From Sulfitobacter sp. OXR-159 (lineage in GTDB: Bacteria > Pseudomonadota > Alphaproteobacteria > Rhodobacterales > Rhodobacteraceae), in the NCBI RefSeq assembly GCF_034377145.1, contig NZ_CP139707.1, positions 2,179,001 through 2,243,000 on the forward strand: DNA of 64,000 bases, in the 5' to 3' direction. This document shows, in pieces, positions 52,247-60,910 of the stretch. The notes below the pieces were generated by a model. The model worked only from the letters and a program-made list of their open reading frames with translations, ran no database searches and was not told the DNA's origin. How positions within the stretch are numbered: position 1 is the first letter of the stretch; every line of letters starts with the position of its first letter. The translations under genes were made by a program, and so were the position numbers.

Positions 52247-53122
52247 AGCGGCGGCTACGCAGCACTTAGGATCAGCTTGACGGCTGGAAATTCCACGGAA
52301 GAAGATCATCGATGCGATTGGCAGGATAACCTGACGCAATCGCTTCAAGGGTCGCTTTGAGGTATGCGAACGGTTCGACATCATTGACCTTCGCGGTGGC
52401 GATGAGAGATGCGATGCGGCCCCAGGCGTGGCCACCTTCATCGTGACCGGCAAAAAGCGCATTCTTTCGCGTCAGGGCAATTGGGCGGATCAGGTTCTCG
52501 ACTGCATTGGAGTCGATCTCGACCCGGCCGTCGTGCAGGAAGGTCTGCAGCCCGCTCCATTGCCGATGGATATAGGTCAACTTCTCGCCGAGGCGGGACT
52601 TCGAGGAGATCCGGCGCCGTTGGCTCTGAAGCCACTCGCCGAACTCTGCAACGAATGGCGCCGTGCGGGTCTGACGTGCCGAGAGGCGCTGACCGGGACC
52701 CATCCCACGGATCTCGCCTTCAATGCGGTAGAACTCTGCGATCCGGCGCAGCCCTTCTGCGGCGATCTCTGAGCCGTCTCGATCAAAGACCTCTTTCAGC
52801 TTGCGCCGCGCGTGTGCCCAACAATACGCGATGGTGATCGGCGCGCCGCCTTTGCGCGACGGGCGCGTGAGCCGGTTGTAGCCAGCATAGCCGTCCAGTT
52901 GCAGAGTGCCGTCAAAGCCCTGCAATATCTGCTCTGCATTCTGCCCTGCACGACCCGGGGCATAGGTGAAGACAACGCCTGGCGGATCATCTCCACCCCA
53001 TCCTCGGTCATCGCGCGCCAGTGCCCAAAGGTATCCTGTCTTCGTGCGGCCTCGACCCGGGTCCAGAACGGGGACCGTTGTCTCATCCATAAATAGCTTG
53101 CCGGACTTCTTTAGATGCTCAG
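52247..53122 (-). pseudogene. tnpC: IS66 fragment: C-terminal half of TnpC, second copy
   Basis: About 280 residues from HLKKSGKLFMDETTVPVL to LLPWNFQPSS match the transposase at 25285 with only a few amino-acid changes. DNA identity with the first copy holds from 52247 to 53122, where the sequence abruptly changes to island-end DNA. The N-terminal half is missing, so it is inactive. It lies in the same orientation as the first copy. Confidence 0.93.
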
Positions 53123-53224
53123 GTTCTGTAAGATACCGTCGCAAACAAGCGCAATTCGGTTGGCGGGCTTTATGGCGGGTATAACCAGAACACTTAAATA
53201 AATTACTTTCAAATCAAGAATGTA

Positions 53225-53238
53225 TGGCGGAGGAGGTG
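53225..53238. repeat. Putative attR within the tRNA-Ser 3' end
   Basis: TGGCGGAGGAGGTG at the tRNA 3' end repeats the sequence at 19085-19098. The island lies to its left. Confidence 0.6.
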
Positions 53239-53314
53239 GGATTCGAACCCACGGTACGCTCTCACGCACGCCGGTTTTCAAGACCGGTGCATTCGACCAC
53301 TCTGCCACTCCTCC
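53225..53314 (-). tRNA. tRNA-Ser(UGA)
   Basis: A 90-base class II tRNA on the reverse strand: acceptor GGAGGAG paired with CTCCTCC, discriminator G, encoded CCA, anticodon loop CTTGAAA (anticodon TGA), a long variable arm (GTGCGTGAGAGCGTAC) and T-loop GGTTCGAATCC. Its 3' end is the island attachment site and remains intact. Confidence 0.97.
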
Positions 53315-53562
53315 GCAGCACGCTCCTCCTAGTGCGCCCTGATTGATTCGGCAAATGCACATTTTCGCGGCCAGACCCCTGCTGCCCCTTGGGGAAATTC
53401 GCCGATCTGCCCTGCGCGGCCTTTTCAAGGGCCGCTCGGTCGGGTTACTCTGCGCCAAAGCCCCTTTCAGGGGGGGCGAAGGGCGTGCCGATCCAACGGC
53501 GCGACATTCTCGCGGGACATGGGTCGCGGCGCGCGACGACAGCAGGCAAGGACATCGAAGGC

Positions 53563-54480
53563 ATGAGCAGGGACAATCAACCGTTGCGCATCAAGAAAAG
53601 CCGCGCAGCGGGCTTGGGCGTGGGCATTCTGGCGCTTGGTTTGCTGGCTGGCTGTGAAGGCGGCGATTTCAAACTTCCCTTCGGCGCGAATGAGGGTGCC
53701 AGCGCCCCGCGCAGCACCTCAACCAAACTGGTCGAGCGCGATGTCGAAGCGCCTGAAGTGTTCTCGGCCACGGATGAGGGTCTGTGGGACGGTCGCCCCT
53801 CGCTTGGCGGTGTCTGGGTCGCGCACCCGGACGTAACCGAACCTGAGCGCGTAATCGTGCGCAATGAGGCGAACGGCAAATTCGTGATCGGCGCGCTGTT
53901 CCGCCGTGAGCGGGAACTGCCCGGCCCGAAATTGCAGATCTCTTCGGACGCTGCCGCAGCACTTGGCATTCTGGCGGGCGCCCCGGCCCCGCTGAACGTG
54001 ACCGCCCTGCGCCGCGAGGAAAGCGCCGCCTCTGAGGAGAGCTTTGAGGCGGAAAACACCGGCGATGCCGCTGGCACGCTTGCCGCCCCTGCCCCCGTGA
54101 CGGCCACGGCGTTGGAGCCTGCCGCGACGGCGTCGGCCAGCACAGCGGCCAATTCTGCGGCCAGCGAGACAGCCGGCACCACCCCGGCGGCCAAACCGCC
54201 AGTCGCCGCGGCCCCGAAACCGGCGCGAACGGCGAGCGGTGCCAAACTGTCCAAACCCTTCGTGCAACTGGGCATCTTCAGCGTTGAGGCCAATGCCACC
54301 CGCACCGCCAAACAGATGCGCGGCGCCGGCATGGTGCCCACCGTCAAGCAAAGCGCGATCAACAACAAACCCTTCTGGCGCGTGGTGATCGGCCCCGCCA
54401 CCAGCCAATCCGAACTCGACGCCCTTCTCAAGAAGGTCAAAGCTGAGGGCTTTACCGACGCCTACGCCGTGTCGAACTGA
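53563..54480 (+). CDS. SPOR-domain lipoprotein
   Basis: This 305-residue protein starts at the ATG at 53563; a longer frame to 53389 would bury the signal. It has a lipoprotein signal peptide ending in the lipobox LLAGC, a mid-region with an Ala/Thr/Pro-rich linker (about residues 150-225), and a C-terminal SPOR domain (FVQLGIFSVEANATRTAKQM, WRVVIGPATSQSELDALLKKV). SPOR domains bind bare peptidoglycan at division sites. It lies 22 bp before a D,D-carboxypeptidase gene, supporting a cell-wall role. Confidence 0.9.
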   Translation: MSRDNQPLRIKKSRAAGLGVGILALGLLAGCEGGDFKLPFGANEGASAPRSTSTKLVERDVEAPEVFSATDEGLWDGRPSLGGVWVAHPDVTEPERVIVRNEANGKFVIGALFRRERELPGPKLQISSDAAAALGILAGAPAPLNVTALRREESAASEESFEAENTGDAAGTLAAPAPVTATALEPAATASASTAANSAASETAGTTPAAKPPVAAAPKPARTASGAKLSKPFVQLGIFSVEANATRTAKQMRGAGMVPTVKQSAINNKPFWRVVIGPATSQSELDALLKKVKAEGFTDAYAVSN

Positions 54481-54502
54481 CAAACCGGAGGAAATGCTTC
54501 CT

Positions 54503-55699
54503 ATGATCCGCCTTTTTGCTGCCGCCGTGGCGCTGGTGCTGACGTTCCAGCCTGCCGCTGCCTTCGATACCCGCGCCACCGCCGCCTATGTGCTGGACCA
54601 GACCACCGGCACCGTGCTGCTGGCCAAAAACGCGGATGAGCCGCTGCCGCCAGCGTCGATGTCCAAACTCATGACGCTCTACATGGCCTTTGAGGCCGTG
54701 GAACGCGGCAAGCAGAACGGCGGGCTCGACCTTGTCGAAAAACTGCCCGTGTCCGAACATGCCATGTCCTATGGCGGCTCGACCATGTTTCTCGACACCA
54801 CCGACCGCGTCTCTGTCGAAGACCTGATCCGGGGCATCATCGTGCTCTCGGGCAACGACGCCTCTGCCGTGATCGCCGAGGCGCTGAGCCCAGATGGCAC
54901 AGAATACGGCTTTGCCCGGCTGATGACACAGCGCGCGCAGCAAATGGGAATGACCAATTCAACCTTCGCCAACTCCAACGGCTGGCCGCAGGCGGGGCAT
55001 CTGATGTCCGTGCGTGACCTCGGTCTGCTGGCGAACCGGATCATCTCGGACTACCCGCAGTTCTACCCGCTCTTTGCCGAGCGCGAGTTCGCCTTTGATG
55101 GCCGCGCGCCACAGAACAAGAGCAACCGCAACCCTCTGCTGGGTCTCGGCATCGGCGCTGATGGGCTGAAGACCGGGCACACCAATGAAGCGGGCTATGG
55201 TCTCGTCGGTTCGGCTAAACAGGGCGACCGCCGGGTGATCTTTGTGCTGTCGGGCCTCGACAGCGCCGCTGCCCGCGCGCAGGAGGCTGAATCGGTGGTC
55301 AATTGGGCCTTCCGTCAGTTCACACAGCGCGATCTGGGCGCGGCGGGCAGCCGTATTGCCGAGGCGCCTGTGGCCCTTGGCACGACCCAATCGGTCGGGC
55401 TGGAACTGAAGGACGATCTGTCGATGCTCGTGCCCGTCACCGGCGGAGATGAGATCGAGGCCGAGGTAATCTATACTGGCCCGTTCCAAGCGCCGATCAG
55501 CAAGGGCGACGAATTGGGCGAACTGGTGGTCGACCGGGGCGAATTGCCCGCCATGCGTGTGCCGCTGGTGGCCTCCGCCTCCATCGCGCCGGGGGGGTTC
55601 ATGGTTAAAATGACCGCCGCCGCGCTGCATCTGATGAACCGCCTTAACGCCGGGCCGCAGGCCGCCCCCGAAGTGGAAGCGGAAGCGGAAGCTTCGTGA
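54503..55699 (+). CDS. D-alanyl-D-alanine carboxypeptidase (PBP5/6 type)
   Basis: This 398-residue protein has a signal peptide (MIRLFAAAVALVLTFQPAAA) and the three penicillin-binding motifs: SMSK (SxxK) near residue 52, SGN, and KTG in LKTGHTNEAG. It trims the terminal D-Ala from peptidoglycan peptides. A C-terminal domain follows as in DacA/DacC. The ATG at 54503 has GGAGG 11 bp upstream; the ATG at 54494 is too close to that site. The stop overlaps tmk. Confidence 0.94.
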   Translation: MIRLFAAAVALVLTFQPAAAFDTRATAAYVLDQTTGTVLLAKNADEPLPPASMSKLMTLYMAFEAVERGKQNGGLDLVEKLPVSEHAMSYGGSTMFLDTTDRVSVEDLIRGIIVLSGNDASAVIAEALSPDGTEYGFARLMTQRAQQMGMTNSTFANSNGWPQAGHLMSVRDLGLLANRIISDYPQFYPLFAEREFAFDGRAPQNKSNRNPLLGLGIGADGLKTGHTNEAGYGLVGSAKQGDRRVIFVLSGLDSAAARAQEAESVVNWAFRQFTQRDLGAAGSRIAEAPVALGTTQSVGLELKDDLSMLVPVTGGDEIEAEVIYTGPFQAPISKGDELGELVVDRGELPAMRVPLVASASIAPGGFMVKMTAAALHLMNRLNAGPQAAPEVEAEAEAS

Positions 55700-56340
55700 C
55701 GACTATAGAAAAGACCCGCACGTCGGGTCTGTTTGTCACCTTTGAAGGCATCGACGGGTCCGGCAAATCCACCCAAGCGCGGCTTTTGGCTGACCATCTG
55801 ACAGCGCAGGGCCATGACGTGGTACTGACCCGCGAACCGGGCGGCAGCCCGGGGGCCGAGGAAATCCGCGCGCTGGTGTTGCAAGGCGATCCCGACCGCT
55901 GGTCGGCGCAGACCGAAATCCTGCTTTTCACCGCCGCCCGCCGCGACCATCTGGAGCGTACCATTCGCCCCGCGCTGGACGCCGGAAAAGTGGTGATCTG
56001 CGACCGTTTCGCCGACAGCACGCGGATGTATCAAGGCCTGTCGCGCGGTGATCTGCGGCAGATGGTGGACGATCTGCATGCGCTGATGATCGGCGTAGAG
56101 CCTGACCTGACCCTGTTGATCGACATGGACCCGGCCAATGGGCTGGAGCGTGCCCTCTCGCGCCAGACGGCGGAGGAGCGGTTTGAGGATTTCGGCGTGG
56201 AACTCCAAGCGAAGATGCGGGCCGGTTTTCTGAGCCTTGCCGAAGAATTCAGCGACCGTTTCCAAGTGATCGACGGGGGCCGCGATATTGACAGCGTTGC
56301 GCGTGATGTGACCACGACCGTGACCGCCCATTTGGGGTGA
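55696..56340 (+). CDS. tmk: Thymidylate kinase
   Basis: This 214-residue kinase phosphorylates dTMP to dTDP. It has the P-loop FEGIDGSGKSTQARLL, the TREPGGSPGAEEIR substrate loop, CDRFADSTRMYQG and a LID region RQTAEERFED. The GTG start at 55696 overlaps the dacC-like stop. It leads a replication-related operon with holB and tatD. Confidence 0.96.
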   Translation: MTTIEKTRTSGLFVTFEGIDGSGKSTQARLLADHLTAQGHDVVLTREPGGSPGAEEIRALVLQGDPDRWSAQTEILLFTAARRDHLERTIRPALDAGKVVICDRFADSTRMYQGLSRGDLRQMVDDLHALMIGVEPDLTLLIDMDPANGLERALSRQTAEERFEDFGVELQAKMRAGFLSLAEEFSDRFQVIDGGRDIDSVARDVTTTVTAHLG

Positions 56341-56387
56341 TCGCCCTGCCCGCTTCCCTCTGCGGCGAAACATGCTAGACCGAGACC

Positions 56388-57500
56388 ATGACAGACGACG
56401 CCCCCCAGCCAGACCGTGTGGAAGGTGCCCGCCACCCGCGCGACACGCCGAACCTGATCGGCCAAAGCGCAGCCGAGGCCGCCTTTCTAGACGCCTATTA
56501 CAGCGGCAAATTGCACCACGCTTGGATGCTGACCGGCCCACGCGGCGTCGGCAAAGCGACGTTGGCATGGCGCATCGCGCGGTTCCTTTTGGCCACGCCC
56601 GACCCCGATGGCGGCATGTTCGATCTGCCCCCGACTGACACGCTTGAGATCGACCCCGAGCATCCTGTCGCCCGCCGTGTGGCCGCCGGGGCCGAAGCGG
56701 GGCTGAAATCCGTCACCCGCACGCTGAACCCCGATACCAAGAAGATGCGCAAGCAGATCGTCGTCGATGACATCCGCGCGCTAAACGGGTTCTTCCAGAT
56801 GTCCGCCGCCGACGGGGGCCGCCGCGTGGTCATCATCGACGACGCGGATGAGATGAACCCCAACGCCGCCAATGCCTTGCTCAAGATGCTGGAAGAACCG
56901 CCAGAACGGGCCATTCTGCTGCTGCTGAGCCACCAACCCTCCAGCCTGCTGCCCACCATCCGCTCGCGTTGCCGTACGCTGCGGCTTGGCACGCTCGACG
57001 CGGACCAGATGGCCGAGGCGCTGGCCGGCTCGGGGGTGGAGGTCGAAGACGATCCCGCCGCACTGTCCGAGCTTTCCGGCGGCTCTGTCGGCGGGGCACT
57101 GCGCCTGTCGCTGATGGGTGGGGTCAAGACCTATGCCGATCTTGTGGGGCTGATCTCTTCGCTGCCGCAACTCGACCGGGGCCGCGCCATCAAACTGGCC
57201 GAAGCCGCAGCACAGCGCGGAGCCGAAGCCAAGCTCGACCTGCTTTTTACCCTGCTCGACCTGCTGCTGGTCCGTCTGGCACGCACCGGGGCCACCGGTG
57301 CGCCGCCCGCGCGCGCCGCCTGCCCCGATGAGATCGCCGTGCTGCAACGCCTTTCGCCCAGCCCCGCACAGGGCCGCGCTTGGGCCGATGCCGCGCAACA
57401 GATATCCGACCGCGCCCGCCATGGACTGGCGGTGAACCTTGACCCTGCCGCGCTGGTCCTAGATACCCTGCGGCAGATAGGCCAGACGGCGCCGCGATAG
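56388..57500 (+). CDS. holB: DNA polymerase III subunit delta'
   Basis: This 370-residue clamp-loader subunit has a Walker-type loop (LTGPRGVGKATLAWRIARFLL), the DDADEMNPNAANALLKMLEEPP segment and the SRC motif in TIRSRCRTLRL that contacts a neighbouring ATPase. It is longer in the N-terminal insertion than the E. coli protein, as in other alphaproteobacteria. It lies in the usual tmk-holB-tatD order. Confidence 0.95.
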   Translation: MTDDAPQPDRVEGARHPRDTPNLIGQSAAEAAFLDAYYSGKLHHAWMLTGPRGVGKATLAWRIARFLLATPDPDGGMFDLPPTDTLEIDPEHPVARRVAAGAEAGLKSVTRTLNPDTKKMRKQIVVDDIRALNGFFQMSAADGGRRVVIIDDADEMNPNAANALLKMLEEPPERAILLLLSHQPSSLLPTIRSRCRTLRLGTLDADQMAEALAGSGVEVEDDPAALSELSGGSVGGALRLSLMGGVKTYADLVGLISSLPQLDRGRAIKLAEAAAQRGAEAKLDLLFTLLDLLLVRLARTGATGAPPARAACPDEIAVLQRLSPSPAQGRAWADAAQQISDRARHGLAVNLDPAALVLDTLRQIGQTAPR

Positions 57501-57513
57501 CCGAAAGGACAGC

Positions 57514-58320
57514 ATGACCGACACGCCCCACATCACTGACAGCCACTGCCACCTCGATTTCGAGAGCCTTGCCGCCGACCTGCCCGGCGTCATCGCCCGC
57601 GCCGCTGACGCAGGCGTCACGCGCATGGTCACCATCTGCACCCGGCTAAAGAATGAGCCCGCCGTGCGCGCCATTGCCGAGGCGCATGATCCGGTGTTCT
57701 ACGCCGCGGGCACCCACCCGATGTCCGCTGCCGAAGAGCCTCTGGCTTCCGTCGACGAACTGCTCTCCCTGACCCAGCATCCCAAGATGGTCGGCATCGG
57801 TGAGACCGGCCTTGATTACCACTACACCGCCGAGAGTGCCGAGGTGCAAAAGACCTCCTTGCGCATCCATATCGCTGCGGCGCGGGAAAGTGGCCTGCCG
57901 TTGATCATTCACGCCCGCGATGCGGATGACGACATGGCCCGCATCCTGCGCGAGGAACATGCGCAAGGTGCCTATTCCTGTGTCATGCATTGCTTCTCCT
58001 CCTCGGCTGAACTGGCCCGCGCGGCGCTGGACCTGGGGTTTTACCTGTCGATGTCGGGCATCACCGCCTTTCCCAAGTCGCGGGACTTGCGTGATATCTT
58101 CAGCCAAGCCCCACTCGACCGCATCCTTGTGGAAACCGACGCGCCCTACCTCGCGCCGCCCCCGCATCGGGGCAAGCCGAATGAGCCTGCCTTCACCGCC
58201 CATACCGCCCGCCGCGGGGCAGAGACCTTTGGCCTCGACTACGCCGATTTCGCGGCCCGCACGCAGGCGAATTTCGAGCGGCTCTTTGCGAAAGCCGCCG
58301 CTTGGGAGCCCGCGCGCTGA
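57514..58320 (+). CDS. tatD: TatD-family metal-dependent deoxyribonuclease
   Basis: This 268-residue TIM-barrel hydrolase has the metal-binding motifs SHCHLDF at the start, GIGETGLDYHY, IIHARDADDD, HCFSSSAE and ETDAPYLAPPPHRGKPNEP. TatD proteins act as DNases, some on oxidised or apoptotic DNA in eukaryotes. It is in the tmk-holB cluster and overlaps the next gene by TGATG. Confidence 0.94.
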   Translation: MTDTPHITDSHCHLDFESLAADLPGVIARAADAGVTRMVTICTRLKNEPAVRAIAEAHDPVFYAAGTHPMSAAEEPLASVDELLSLTQHPKMVGIGETGLDYHYTAESAEVQKTSLRIHIAAARESGLPLIIHARDADDDMARILREEHAQGAYSCVMHCFSSSAELARAALDLGFYLSMSGITAFPKSRDLRDIFSQAPLDRILVETDAPYLAPPPHRGKPNEPAFTAHTARRGAETFGLDYADFAARTQANFERLFAKAAAWEPAR

Positions 58321-59129
58321 TGGCTGAGTTGCGGGTGACCATATTGGGCAGCGGCTCTTCCGGGGGCGTGCCGCGGATCGGCGGCCACTGGGGGGACTGC
58401 GACCCGAATGAGCCCAAAAACGCCCGCCGCCGCTGCTCGATCCTTGTGGAGCGGGTGACGGATGCGGGCACAACCACCGTTCTGATCGACACCTCCCCCG
58501 ACATGCGCAGCCAACTTCTCGACGCGGGCGTCGGACGGCTTGATGCGGTGATCTACACCCATGCCCATGCGGACCACGTGCACGGGCTGGATGACCTGCG
58601 CATGGTGGTAATGAACATGCGCGCCCGCCTGCCGGTCTGGGCCGATGCGCCCACGCGGGACGCGCTGATTGAGCGCTTCGGCTATGCTTTCGTGCAGCCC
58701 GAATGGTCGAGTTATCCGCCCATCCTCGACATGCATGACATCACGGGCGAAGTCCGCATCGACGGCCCCGGCGGCACGCTCGAATTCGCGCCCTTTACCG
58801 TGACCCACGGCAATATCGACGCGCTTGGCTTTCGCTTTGACGATATCGTCTATCTGCCCGATGTCTCAGCCATTCCCGAGGACTGCTGGCCGATGATGGA
58901 CAACCTGCGCTGCTGGATCGTCGATGCGCTGCGCCGTGACCCGCATCCGACCCATAGCCATTTGGCACAGACGTTGGAGTGGGTCGCCCGCGTGGCACCA
59001 CAAACCGCCGTTCTGACCAATATGCATAACGATCTTGATTACCACACCGTCGCCGCGGAAACGCCGGATCATATTCAACCGGCCTATGACGGGCTGACCC
59101 TTCATTTCCCCCTACCTCATTCAGACTAG
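58320..59129 (+). CDS. MBL-fold metallo-hydrolase (PhnP-like)
   Basis: This 269-residue metallo-beta-lactamase-fold protein has ILGSGSSGGVPRIGGHWGDCDP at the N-terminus, the HAHADHVHGLDD metal motif, VTHGNIDALGFRF and a C-terminal NMHNDLDYH. The GSGSSxGxP start is typical of the PhnP/phosphodiesterase-like group. No phn genes are nearby, so its substrate is unknown; a cyclic phosphate is a possibility. It is coupled to tatD. Confidence 0.88.
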   Translation: MAELRVTILGSGSSGGVPRIGGHWGDCDPNEPKNARRRCSILVERVTDAGTTTVLIDTSPDMRSQLLDAGVGRLDAVIYTHAHADHVHGLDDLRMVVMNMRARLPVWADAPTRDALIERFGYAFVQPEWSSYPPILDMHDITGEVRIDGPGGTLEFAPFTVTHGNIDALGFRFDDIVYLPDVSAIPEDCWPMMDNLRCWIVDALRRDPHPTHSHLAQTLEWVARVAPQTAVLTNMHNDLDYHTVAAETPDHIQPAYDGLTLHFPLPHSD

Positions 59130-59190
59130 GCGGCGCCGGGCGCAGGCCTAAGGGTCGGCGCCCCGCCGCGCCCCCAAAAGGCCCTTTTAA

Positions 59191-60120
59191 GTGCAAACTC
59201 TTTTAGACGTTATTCTGCCGGTCTTTCTGGTCATCGGCTTTGGTTACGTGGCGGTCTGGCGCGGGCTGTTCCCCGTCTCTGGCATCGACGGGGTGATGAA
59301 ATTCACCCAGAACTTCGCCATCCCCTGCCTGTTGTTCCAAGCCATTGCCCGCATTGACCTTTCCAGCAGCTATGATCCGCGTCTTCTGAGCAGTTTCTAC
59401 GGCGGTGCGGCGCTGTGCTTTGCACTTGGCATCCTCGGCGCGCGGGTGCTCTTCCGCCGCGATTGGGAGGACAGTGTGGCGATCGGGTTCTGTTGCCTGT
59501 TTTCGAACTCGATCCTCTTGGGCCTGCCGATCACCGAACGCGCCTATGGGCCCGAGGCGCTGGCCGGGAACTATGCGATCCTGTCGTTCCACGCGCCCTT
59601 TTGCTATGGTTTGGGCATCACGGTGATGGAATTCGTGCGCAACCGCGGGCAATCGGGCCTGTCGCTTCTGCGCAATGTCAGCCGCGCGATGTTCCGCAAC
59701 GCGCTGGTGATTGCGATTCTTGGTGGATTTGCCGTCAACCTCAGCGGCTTGCCGATCCCCGGCGTGGTGGATGACGCGCTGTCGCTCATCGTCCGCGCCG
59801 CCCTGCCCGCGGCGCTCTTCGCGCTTGGCGGGGTGCTGCTGCAATACAAGCCCGAAGGCGACATGAAAGCGATCCTCATGGTCTGCGCCATCGCCCTCTT
59901 GGTACATCCCGCGCTGGTCTGGAGCTTTGGCACCATGTTTAACCTGCCGCAGGCGGGATTTCGGTCCGGCGTGCTGACGGCGGCCATGGCACCGGGGTTC
60001 AACGCCTATATTTTCGCCAATATGTACGGCCGCGCGCGCCGTGTCGCGGCAAGCTCGGTGCTGATCGCGACGGGCAGTTCGATTTTGACGGTATGGCTTT
60101 GGTTGACGGTTCTGGGCTGA
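59191..60120 (+). CDS. AEC-family (auxin efflux carrier-like) transporter
   Basis: This 309-residue membrane protein has about ten hydrophobic segments in two halves, with FTQNFAIPCLLFQAIARIDLS near helix 2 and PALVWSFGTMFNLP and MAPGFNAYIFANMYG in the second half, as in AEC carriers. The start is a GTG at 59191. The substrate is not determinable; family members move organic acids or malonate. Confidence 0.9.
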   Translation: MQTLLDVILPVFLVIGFGYVAVWRGLFPVSGIDGVMKFTQNFAIPCLLFQAIARIDLSSSYDPRLLSSFYGGAALCFALGILGARVLFRRDWEDSVAIGFCCLFSNSILLGLPITERAYGPEALAGNYAILSFHAPFCYGLGITVMEFVRNRGQSGLSLLRNVSRAMFRNALVIAILGGFAVNLSGLPIPGVVDDALSLIVRAALPAALFALGGVLLQYKPEGDMKAILMVCAIALLVHPALVWSFGTMFNLPQAGFRSGVLTAAMAPGFNAYIFANMYGRARRVAASSVLIATGSSILTVWLWLTVLG

Positions 60121-60170
60121 ACGAAAGCGTCCGCGAAAAGCCTGAAATATCCGTCATTTAGGAGGGGAAG

Positions 60171-60254
60171 TGGTGCGGGTGAAGGGACTCGAACCCCCAC
60201 GCCATAGGCGCCAGAACCTAAATCTGGTGCGTCTACCAATTCCGCCACACCCGC
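60171..60254 (-). tRNA. tRNA-Leu(UAG)
   Basis: An 84-base class II tRNA on the reverse strand: acceptor GCGGGTG paired with CACCCGC, encoded CCA, anticodon loop TTTAGGT (anticodon TAG), a short variable arm and T-loop GGTTCGAGTCC. No inserted element is visible next to it. Confidence 0.96.
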
Positions 60255-60388
60255 ACTGCACCAACCGGTGCCCGCGCTGATTAGCAAACCCGCGCGGCAG
60301 ATGCGAGAGCAAAAAAGCACAAGACATTAACCAGATGTTTGCATATGGTTGGTGATACCTGAGGCAGGTACAATAGAAAGAGACGCCC

Positions 60389-60910
60389 ATGAAACCGAAT
60401 ACGGTCGGGTGCGTAGGCGACAACGATCGCCATGGGGGGCAGTTTTCCCCATTTGCTGCGCTGGACACCGGTCTTGTGCAGGGCGCCCTAATTCTGACGC
60501 TGGACGGTGAAATCCCGGTTGAGTTCCTCTCGGTCGGGGATCGGGTCATCACGCGCGACAGTGGCTTTGCCAAAATCCTTCACATTCAACGCACGACCCG
60601 CAAGGTGCGGCGCATCGCGCTGGCGGCAGGATCGCTGGGCCACACGCGGCCCGAACGCGATGTACAACTCGCCGGGGATCAGATGCTGCTGGTGCGCGAT
60701 TGGCGCGCGCGGGCGCTTTTCAACTCCGAACGCGCCTTGGTCGCAGCGCGCGCATTGGTCGACGAGGAATTCATCACCGATCTGGGTGAGGAAGAGACGA
60801 CGTTGATCCAGATTTTCTGCAACGGCCCGCATATCATCTATGCCGATGGGCTTGAGCTTGGCACCGCCGATGCCGCCCGCGCCCGCGGTGCGGTGCTGCA
60901 CGCCGCTTAA
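60389..60910 (+). CDS. Hint-domain protein (Hedgehog/intein fold)
   Basis: This 173-residue protein contains a Hint fold: GLVQGALILTLDGEIPVEFLSVGD at the start, RTTRKVRRIALAAGSL, RPERDVQLAGDQMLLV (the usual TxxH is replaced by the QMLL region) and a VDEEFITDLG strand. Such Hint-only proteins are common in Roseobacters. The position that would carry the splicing Cys/Ser is in LVQGALI, without Cys, so autoprocessing is doubtful. Confidence 0.82.
   Translation: MKPNTVGCVGDNDRHGGQFSPFAALDTGLVQGALILTLDGEIPVEFLSVGDRVITRDSGFAKILHIQRTTRKVRRIALAAGSLGHTRPERDVQLAGDQMLLVRDWRARALFNSERALVAARALVDEEFITDLGEEETTLIQIFCNGPHIIYADGLELGTADAARARGAVLHAA

Larger units (their letters stand above)
19085..53224. mobile_element. 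34.1-kb genomic island integrated in tRNA-Ser(UGA), carrying McrBC and BREX
   Basis: A tyrosine integrase is the first gene at the left edge. The 14 bases TGGCGGAGGAGGTG occur both at 19085-19098 and at the 3' end of tRNA-Ser(UGA) (53225-53238), as P4-type integrases leave. The interior has lower and more variable GC, many insertion sequences, broken genes, and defence operons. Both flanks are ordinary core genes (thi operon; SPOR lipoprotein, dac, tmk). Removing the segment would place thiX 22 bp from the tRNA 3' end. The boundaries are inferred from the repeat. Confidence 0.75.

Noticed and set aside
19085..53224. CRISPR array or retron/abortive infection genes in the island
   Set aside because: I looked for regularly spaced repeats, reverse transcriptase motifs and toxin pairs and saw none.
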